DNA from: Chara braunii
Taxonomy: Eukaryota; Streptophyta; Charophyceae; Charales; Characeae
Length of the DNA: 23,677 nucleotides
NCBI GenBank assembly: GCA_003427395.1
Contig: BFEA01000886.1
Coordinates: 356,079-379,755, forward strand
Direction: 5' to 3'
The notes below the pieces were generated by a model, which ran no database searches, had not been told where the DNA came from, and saw only the letters and a program-made list of their open reading frames with translations. The translations under genes and the position numbers were made by a program. This document shows positions 17,758 through 23,677 of this stretch, one piece after another; position 1 is the first letter of the stretch; each line of letters begins with the position of its first letter.

Positions 17758-18034
17758 GGAAATAAAGTAGTGGGTGTGGCCCGAAGTGGGGAAATCAGAG
17801 CACCGCGGATCACTGATTGTGGCACAGTGAAACTCCCTAGGACACAATCGATTCTCGGTTAGGCAGGGGAACCTCCGTCGGAGGCACTCTTCTATCCAAG
17901 GGGTGAAGTATTATGGGTCCCACGACGAATTTGAGTCCCAGGAGCGTGTCATTTTCTCATCGTGGAGCCGCAGAATTCTACGTGTGTGTGTTTGCCCATG
18001 CCTATCCTGACATTCGAGTCGGTTGCGAGCTACC

Positions 18035-18250
18035 GCGTGTGAGTACGTGCAGGCTGCGCGACTTGGATCGCACTTACACGTGTTCACTCGGGGTGATCGC
18101 GCCGTTGCATACAAAATGTTCACTGATCACATCCAATCATTCAAGTATTCCTGCAACCGTGAGTTATTTCATGCGCGGGTGATTGCAAATTGACGCACGG
18201 GAATGCGTACAAGTTGCGCGAGTCACATCGCGCCTACGCGCATTTCCCGT
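18035..18250. repeat. Two diverged palindromic units within the LTR
   Basis: The 18035-18083 segment (GAGTACGTGCAGGCTGCGCG, ATCGCACTTACACG) recurs at 18202-18250 (GAATGCGTACAAGTTGCGCG, ATCGCGCCTACGCGCATTTC), 167 bp apart. Each unit folds on itself; the second pairs GAATGCG with CGCATTTC and GCGCGA with TCGCGC. Confidence 0.5.
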
Positions 18251-18613
18251 GTGGCATTCCCCGATGTCTGGGTCGACAACTACCCAACTATCCAATCATC
18301 TAATCACTCCGTGCTCCCGTACGCAATCACTACGCAATCATTCTTGGGTGTGCAAGGTGCTCGACGGAACAAAATAACCAAAAATGGAAGCAGTTTCGAT
18401 GACTACGCAAAGTTCCTACCATGCTCATGAGGAATTCAAAACAACAAGCAAACGCAAAGATCAGGCATAAGGAAAAGCAAACAGACATAACATTCATTCA
18501 TCCATTCATTCAGCATAACACACAATATCCGAGATTGAAATCGCAAAAACGAACGTGGGCCGAAACCAAGTCAAGATTCCGAACGGGTGACTCGCCCTGA
18601 ACCGAGATCAAAA

Positions 18614-18621
18614 CTTATATA
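18614..18621 (-). promoter_or_regulatory. LTR TATA box (minus copy)
   Basis: TATATAAG on the minus strand, preceded 70-90 bp upstream by a GA tract (CT on the plus strand at 18687-18704). Both are conserved in position in the inverted LTR copy, which supports a real promoter. Confidence 0.6.
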
Positions 18622-19731
18622 CAACAGCAAAGAGGGGGAAAAGACAAAGAAACAGCAAATCCGCGTCCATCAACCTCAACTCCCTCTTCCTCTCTCTCTC
18701 TCTCCGATGCGGACAGTCCGTCGTCGAGCACCAACCCACGAAGTCGTCACCCCGCTTAGTCCTCCCGCACCCGTCAGGTTCGCCCGCGCCCACAGTCCGT
18801 CGTGGCCCGCGTCAACCCCGCGTGTTTGGCACCAGCTCGTCGGGTCGCCCGGCTCCCACTTCAACTCACCTCTTACTTCGCTCGTGAGTCGACCCTCACT
18901 GATCGCGCTACCCCGGGCTTTCACTAGCTGGTTAAGAGAGCTAACTAATCGCGCAGTCGGAATTTATATCGTGCATGCATGCGCGAAGAACACGGAATTG
19001 GAAGGACTTAGGAAGGGATTACGGGAGGGAGCGCCTACGTCCTTCATGACCAGGCCGCGGCGGGGGGGACTTTGCCTCTCTCCACACATCGATCCGATCG
19101 TGCATCCCGCAGGTTGGCTGGGCACAGCAAGAAGAAGCGAAGGCGGGAAACACTTAGCACAAGAAGAAAGATACAGTTACAATGGCGCCCGCCCAAATTA
19201 CAGTTACACACACGATTAAGGGCGCCGACTAATCAGAGTGTTGTTGCAGCTGCAAAAAGAAGCGCGTATGCAAAAAGCACTGTGCAGCAAAATAAAAATC
19301 CTACTTACAAAATTCATAAATTCCTACCTAGTGCAAAAAGCACAATTTCTTAGAAGAAAGTCCGAAATTTCGAGAGTTAGCGAGGGCTCGACAAAATTCA
19401 AAAAGGAAATTAAAAAAGAACGAAGTAAAATTCCCACGCGATGTCCGCGCCCAAAATCCGATGACAGGACATCCGAAAATGAAAAGGAATGTCATCAACC
19501 AAAATTATTTGCGCGCTCGCGGCGGCGCAACACCCATCAATCATTCTCGGGACCTGCCCGCCGTTGAACTCGGCCATCGAAAAAGAACCGACGCAAAAGG
19601 CGAAGAAGCGAGGACACCGATGCAATTTCCTATCCATCCCAATCTCCCGTAATTGGCCCCTCCTTCCCAGCTTAGGACCCCTCATCGCTACCGCGCAGAA
19701 GATCGCGAGGTGCGAAAATCGGTTCGTCACA

Positions 19732-20247
19732 ACGGTAACCCCATCGTCGTAAGAAATCAATGATGTCATTTGATGCCCAAAACTGAACTCCAAAGACACA
19801 AACTCATGGGTCAGAAAATATCTTTACATATTAACCGCAACGTGTTGCCTGATCTTCTCATTTGCGACGAACAGACGGGGATCCAAAACTCCTAGGTTCC
19901 AGACGAGGATCGTTGAGTCCATCCTTGAGACCATCCTCGTCACATGTTTTGCCGCTTCACGTGGATGTGGTCATGGGCTACACAATTACTCTCGGCAAGA
20001 GAGATGCAAGTGCACATGTACCTCAGCAAAATAACGATCTGCAGCAACTCAGGAGCATCACACTCTTGATTCCCTCACTGTTGCGCACACCGCTCTGTCT
20101 CCAGCTCTCAGGGACACTTCTCCCTTTGTATCCCCAGTAGCTCTTTCCCAATCCATACCCCGCAACGACAGCAGAAGTTGCTTATCTGTGCGAGCACTGT
20201 ACGCCGTAGTATACGGTATAAATCCCCACCATTGCCAAGCCTCATGC
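19732..20247. other. Spacer between two head-to-head LTRs
   Basis: 516 bp unrelated to the LTRs. It contains a small perfect hairpin, CTCTCGGCAAGAGAG, near 19991-20005 and a plus-strand frame (19862-20140) with no recognised domain. There is a TATA-like GGTATAAAT at about 20215. No target-site duplication was found that brackets either LTR. Confidence 0.5.
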
Positions 20248-21133
20248 TGTGACGAACTATTTTGTGCAATCGCACGACTTTCCACACGAAGCGGCTTCGG
20301 GGGTTGCAAACTGGTTGGCCGGGTGGAATGCATAGATAGGGGTTGGCCTGACAAGTTGCATAGATACCCTCGCTTCTTTCCTTTTTGCTGTCGGGACCAA
20401 GACCGGGAAAGTCTTGCGACGACGACTAAGTGACCGCGCCTTAGAGAGCGCGATAAATAACGGTTGTCATAGCTTCGTTCTTGTTCTGCTGTGAGAAATG
20501 GGAATTTTGGCGCGATTAGAGTGCGGGAATGTCGTTTTCAAATTTGCAACGGATGACGGGCTCTTGAAATTGTTTCTTTAAGCTTATTTCCGAATTTCTT
20601 TCTGCAAGTAGGATTTAGACTAGGAATTTAGGTGCTCTGAAATCTTGTTGCGCCGCGCTTCTTGCTCGCGCACCTTTTGCCGCAAAGGGAACTGGGCTCT
20701 GACTGTATCGCGCCCTTCATCCTGCATGTAACTATAATTCTTGGCAGGCGTGATTGTAACTGTACTCCTTGATTCTCTCGTGTTTCCCCGCCTTCTTCCC
20801 CTCTGTCATGCATACCTCGTCCTCCACTCTAATTAGCCTGAGCGACTACATGACCGGATCGATGAGTGGAGTGTGGTTGCGTCCCCCACGCCGCGGCTTG
20901 GCCATGCAGGCATAGGCACTTCCTTCTCTTCCCCTTTCCCTCACTCAGGCATAATCCCGGGTTCATCGCGCAAGCATGCATGGTATAAATTTCGCAAGCG
21001 CGATTAGTTTCCTCTCTCAGAATTTGGAAGTTGGCGACGAATTGCCCGCATCGGAGGTGATGTAGCGTGGAAGAGAGAGAGAGAAAGAGAGAGAGAGAGA
21101 TGTGTGTGGGATCCTGCCTTTCTCTAACCCTCT

Positions 21134-21143
21134 GTATAAATTT
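21134..21143 (+). promoter_or_regulatory. LTR TATA box (plus copy) with upstream GA tract
   Basis: GTATAAATTTTG follows a GA tract (21071-21100) by about 35 bp. The minus LTR has the same pair in the same order. A second conserved ATATAAATT-like word near 20990 (minus-copy counterpart near 18960) is an alternative TATA. Confidence 0.55.
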
Positions 21144-22191
21144 TGATTCCAGCCTTGGCCGATCTTGTTACGACCGTTTCCGATCTTCTTGCGAATCATT
21201 TTGGATTTTCGGCTTATGGTGTGTGTGTGGAATGAATTCGCGTGCTTCCCTCACCCCTCCTTGCGCAATCTTTGGATGACTAGTTCAACTCAAAGTTCGT
21301 CACTTTCCAGTCCCCACTCTGTGCTCGGGTTGGATGCGCTTCTCATGCATATTTCGGAATTGCCAACCTTTGGATCTTGTGTATGAGATGGTGACCTTAT
21401 TTTTCTCGCTTATGTAGTTTGATAAGTGGCGTCGGTCCCCCCCCCTCCTTACTCATGACTACCCCTGGTTCGTGTTTTTCTTGTAGTAATCGGTCTGATT
21501 TTCCCCCTCTCTCCTGTTTCATTGCAGTATGGTGAAGATTGGGCACGACGATTGTATGCACGTTGCTTGGGTCATGATGATGTAGGCTTCCTCGGTGACG
21601 TGGCTTGATGCGCACACCTTTGTCGATCTCTCGTTTATGATTGATTGATGCATGACTTCGATCGATGCCTGAGTATGCATATCAGTTTCCCGTTCCACAG
21701 AAAGATCTAACGAACACTCGGCGGCTCCGACTGATGTATGCTCTGGTGGATAGATGCATGGCTGATTCAGATGTGTGATTGCCCGCGAATTGCCTTCCTA
21801 GTGTCTGTTTCTCGACGCGCGCACGGGCAAGCATGACGACGGATCGGACGATCTCCCGACCAAAGGAATAGCCAGTCGATCCGATCCAACTGATCGCAAA
21901 CGTGGTCTTGTGCGCCTACGTGCAGACTGATCAAAAGGGACATCGCCTAACCACGCGTCTACAAGACCAGCGCTCGAGTCCATGTCTAAACGCGCCAAAT
22001 TCCGATAGCATGGATGATAGAACTCCCTTCCACATCACAGATCGGGAAAGCCTGAGACATCGCCGGTTCCGAGAATACTGGAGTGGAAAAACGCCTACCT
22101 TCTCGCACAACCCCGCCCCAACCCTCCAAAATTCCCCTTTCTAACGGGAAACGAACGTGTATGTGAGTGGGACATTGAACGGGCATTAAGT

Positions 22192-22416
22192 GTGATCCCT
22201 TTTCCCTCTCAGTTCCCCAGCTCACACGTAAGCCACGTCATCGCCGAACCCGGTGTCGTCATCATTGAGACAGACTTCGCTCCCTACCGCCTCATGTTGC
22301 CTTTTCACTGCCTGACGGCGGCCTCGTGGCACACGTTCGCCCCCTACTGGCCTCGAACCCCGTGCTCCGAGTGTCAGCAGGACAGCGAGTACCGAGCCGC
22401 GGGGTTCGTTCGATGA
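22192..22416 (+). CDS. LTR-embedded ORF (plus copy), unknown product
   Basis: This 74-codon frame begins with ATG at 22192 and ends TGA at 22414-22416. The stretch 22249-22380 is conserved as protein in the minus LTR. It contains VVIIETDFAPYRLMLPFHC and FAPYWPRTPCSECQQD; His residues and a CxxC are shared between copies, with the region before (FPSSH, SH) also similar. Comparing 38 codons by eye, I count about 13 first-, 7 second- and 22 third-position differences. No family is recognised. It could be a small accessory or leader ORF, or a captured gene fragment. Its start is uncertain. Confidence 0.45.
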   Translation: MIPFPSQFPSSHVSHVIAEPGVVIIETDFAPYRLMLPFHCLTAASWHTFAPYWPRTPCSECQQDSEYRAAGFVR

Positions 22417-22811
22417 ACCAAGACTGAGGCCGAACAGCGAGCACACAGCCTGCGCCTGAGGCCCGCTTCATCCGACTCGGAGGCTTGTCACGACTCACGA
22501 GCGATGTTGGCGATTGGTTAGGCGACGCGACACACATAGCATTCCCCCGGTTCACCAAATCAGAGTCCGGCCTCAGCAACGAAGCTCGCAGGGATGGCGA
22601 TGACATCCCCCAAGGCATAAAAATTGGACGCGGTCCGCGCTTGCTATCTTGCATAACTGCCCCTAAGGCTTGCCACAGGAGATTTCAGTTCCGACCTGAA
22701 ACTCCACCCCCACTATCCCAAAATCCTTGGCACACCCCCTTTTTCGCACTTTTGGGGCCCCCATCCCACTCCGATCAAGAAGTCGCGCTAGGCATGAGGT
22801 TGGGCGTCACA

Positions 22812-23380
22812 ATACAACTGAGGAGTTACTCGCAGGTCTTCTTTTCTTAGGACATCGTGGTGTGGGAGGAGAAGTACACCAAGTCATATTGACGAGGAAT
22901 TGTTGAGGATTAAGGAGGGGGGTACCCGTATTTACAGGGTCCGGCATATGAATGATCCGCGATCTTGTAGTCTCTTTTTGACCAAACTTGGCGACAGTCA
23001 ACAATCGTCTCTTCAGCTGGCCGAGCGGCACTAGTACCAGTCTCGGGCCTGCAAAAGGATTAAAGGAAACAAAAATTGGTGCTAGTGGGTCCCGGCACTA
23101 TCCCCAAACCTGTGGCCAAAAACAAAAAGGGGGATACTCCCACAGGACTCTCAAGCCCTCGGATGATGTTCCAAATTACTTCGTCGCTCCGCCGCTACCC
23201 GCTGGCGTCGATCTTGGTATCTGCCGCTGAGCAATCCAATACTTCAACCAATAGAGTTCTGCTCGAGTTCAAGGCTAGCTGCCGCAGACTAGACTATAGT
23301 GCACTTAATCTAGGGCCTGCCAAACCGGGCCAAGCTCACGCCTCCGCTAAAACAGGCTCTACCAACTAAACCCATGGTCA
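22812..23380. other. Unassigned; tRNA-arm-like words
   Basis: No coding domain recognised. Three words resemble the tRNA D-arm/A-box: TGGCCGAGCGG on plus at 23018-23028, TTGCTCAGCGGCAGATACC on minus at 23234-23216 and TTTAGTTGGTAGAGCC on minus at 23370-23355. None has a good B-box at the right distance, so no tRNA or SINE is called. Confidence 0.35.
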
Positions 23381-23662
23381 CTAGCCCCAGTGCCGCGCAT
23401 GAGGGATCCGTAGGGGCACCCCATGACAGTCGGGCGTACCGGACGCGTCATCATTAAACCACCACTCTATGGGACAGGGGGAAATAGCCCCTCCTGTGAT
23501 TCCGGGCGAATATTTAGGGAGGGCGGCGACCGGTGGGCCAAGCAGCAGGGCCAGTTCCGTGGGAAATCGACAGTCTGCTGCATCTTGGGGCCGCAGGTAG
23601 TTTTGCCTGTTTTCGAAGGCGGGAACAGTGGCGGCCGCCACTTTCCTGTGGCAGTTCGATTG
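23381..23662 (-). CDS. Unrecognised ORF open to the window edge
   Basis: The minus-strand frame is open from the A tract at the window end down to a stop at 23381, about 93 codons. No ATG is seen near its start, so it would have to be a partial exon or fragment. The composition looks protein-like, with segments FENRQNYLRPQDAADCRF, LALLLGPPVAALPKY and PCPIEWWFNDD. I recognise no family. It could be part of an unidentified transposon ending in oligo(A)/oligo(T). Confidence 0.3.
   Translation of the reverse strand, partial: QSNCHRKVAAATVPAFENRQNYLRPQDAADCRFPTELALLLGPPVAALPKYSPGITGGAISPCPIEWWFNDDASGTPDCHGVPLRIPHARHWG
23630..23643. repeat. Perfect 14-bp GC palindrome
   Basis: GTGGCGGCCGCCAC, which includes an 8-bp GCGGCCGC core, just before the terminal T tract. 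Confidence 0.8.
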
Positions 23663-23677
23663 TTTTTTTTTTTTTTT
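23663..23677 (+). repeat. Terminal T tract
   Basis: Fifteen T at the window end. This may be the oligo(A) tail of a minus-strand retroelement lying beyond, or a Pol III-like T run, or simply where the assembly broke. Confidence 0.8.

Larger units (their letters stand above)
11312..19731 (-). mobile_element. Degenerate Ty3/gypsy LTR retrotransposon lacking its 3' LTR
   Basis: On the minus strand the order is LTR (19731-17231), primer-binding site, gag with zinc knuckle, protease, RT, RNase H, a PHD-like finger, integrase and the integrase C-terminal domain ending near 11312. RNase H before integrase is the Ty3/gypsy order. Many frames are broken: a stop in the protease active site, a frameshift inside the zinc knuckle, a stop between RT and RNase H, and an internal duplication that replaces the rest of the integrase core. 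No LTR copy is found below 11312, so the 3' end was lost or never assembled. The acidic serine-rich C-terminus shows no chromodomain. Confidence 0.92.
17231..19731 (-). repeat. 5' LTR of the gypsy element (about 2.5 kb)
   Basis: The minus strand starts TGTGACGAACC at 19731 and ends next to the primer-binding site. The whole length aligns with the plus-strand copy at 20248-22811. Anchors include TGTGACGAAC at the start; CTCGCTTCTT near 19610 with 20361; ATATAAATT and GCGCGATTAGTT near 18950 with 20990; a GA tract; TATATAAGTTTTGATC near 18614 with TATAAATTTTGATTC near 21136; AATCCTTGGCACACCCC near 17295 with 22730; and GAAGTCGCGCT near 17245 with 22780. The exact 3' limit is uncertain by about 25 bp, because this copy reads GAGGTTGGTATCGGAG where the other reads GAGGTTGGGCGTCACA. 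Confidence 0.82.
20248..22811 (+). mobile_element. Solo LTR of the same gypsy family, inverted relative to the element
   Basis: It starts TGTGACG at 20248 and ends CGTCACA at 22811, a perfect 7-bp TG...CA inverted terminal pair, 2,564 bp. It aligns with the reverse complement of 17231-19731 throughout. What follows (22812 onward) has no primer-binding site or gag similarity, so this is a solo LTR or a truncated second insertion. The flanks CATGC and ATACA are at best a poor target duplication. The substantial divergence from the other copy implies separate, old insertions, not the two ends of one element. Confidence 0.8.

Noticed and set aside
18587-19219. 210-codon plus-strand open frame
   Set aside because: It is antisense to the minus LTR, overlaps the conserved TATA and GA tract, and is not conserved in the other LTR copy.
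23018-23028. tRNA gene at the TGGCCGAGCGG word
   Set aside because: No acceptor stem, anticodon arm or T-arm at the needed spacing.

Overview
The window is a eukaryotic, repeat-dominated stretch that most resembles a green-lineage (plant or charophyte-like) intergenic region. Evidence for this is the wreck of an L1-type LINE, a Ty3/gypsy element whose primer-binding site matches plant initiator-Met tRNA at 12 of 13 bases, two LTR copies of about 2.5 kb, plant-style TATA boxes and an assembly gap beside a homopolymer/(TA)n tract. The species cannot be named from the sequence. I see no bacterial operon structure, no tRNA or rRNA gene and no confidently intact host gene.

Layout. 1-1990: minus-strand LINE remnant with endonuclease and the first half of reverse transcriptase, joined to a GC-rich tail and oligo(A). 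2240-2870: AT-rich imperfect inverted repeat centred at 2553. 3060-3560: about 225-bp tandem repeat. 4060-6480: diverged direct repeats with spacings of about 790, 400, 267 and 62 bp. 6928-7360: three copies of a promoter-like module, two with good TATA boxes, followed by a GA-rich duplicated stretch. 7700-9930: hairpin-rich satellite DNA with 102-107 bp monomers and then a degenerate region with a 197-bp repeat. A short palindrome, GTCGTGT-NNN-ACACGAC and variants, recurs in otherwise different repeats from 4.1 to 9.9 kb. 10111-11282: unrecognised ORFs, one split by a 476-bp TIR element with 8-bp target-site duplications (hAT-like, non-autonomous), which holds the assembly gap.

11312-19731: a degenerate minus-strand Ty3/gypsy element: LTR, PBS, gag, protease, RT, RNase H, a PHD-like zinc finger, integrase and integrase C-terminal domain. 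It has stops and frameshifts, an internal duplication in integrase, and no recognisable 3' LTR. 20248-22811 is a second LTR of the same family in the opposite orientation, with no internal region attached (solo LTR). The two LTRs face head to head across 516 bp. Aligning them shows conserved TATA boxes, a GA tract and, unexpectedly, a short segment that diverges like protein-coding DNA. 22812-23677 is unexplained apart from one open frame running to the window edge, some tRNA-arm-like words and a terminal T tract.

The most interesting signals are the dispersed palindrome/hairpin satellite (two stems with some paired changes between monomers), the apparently constrained ORF inside the giant LTR, and the PHD-like finger inserted between RNase H and integrase.
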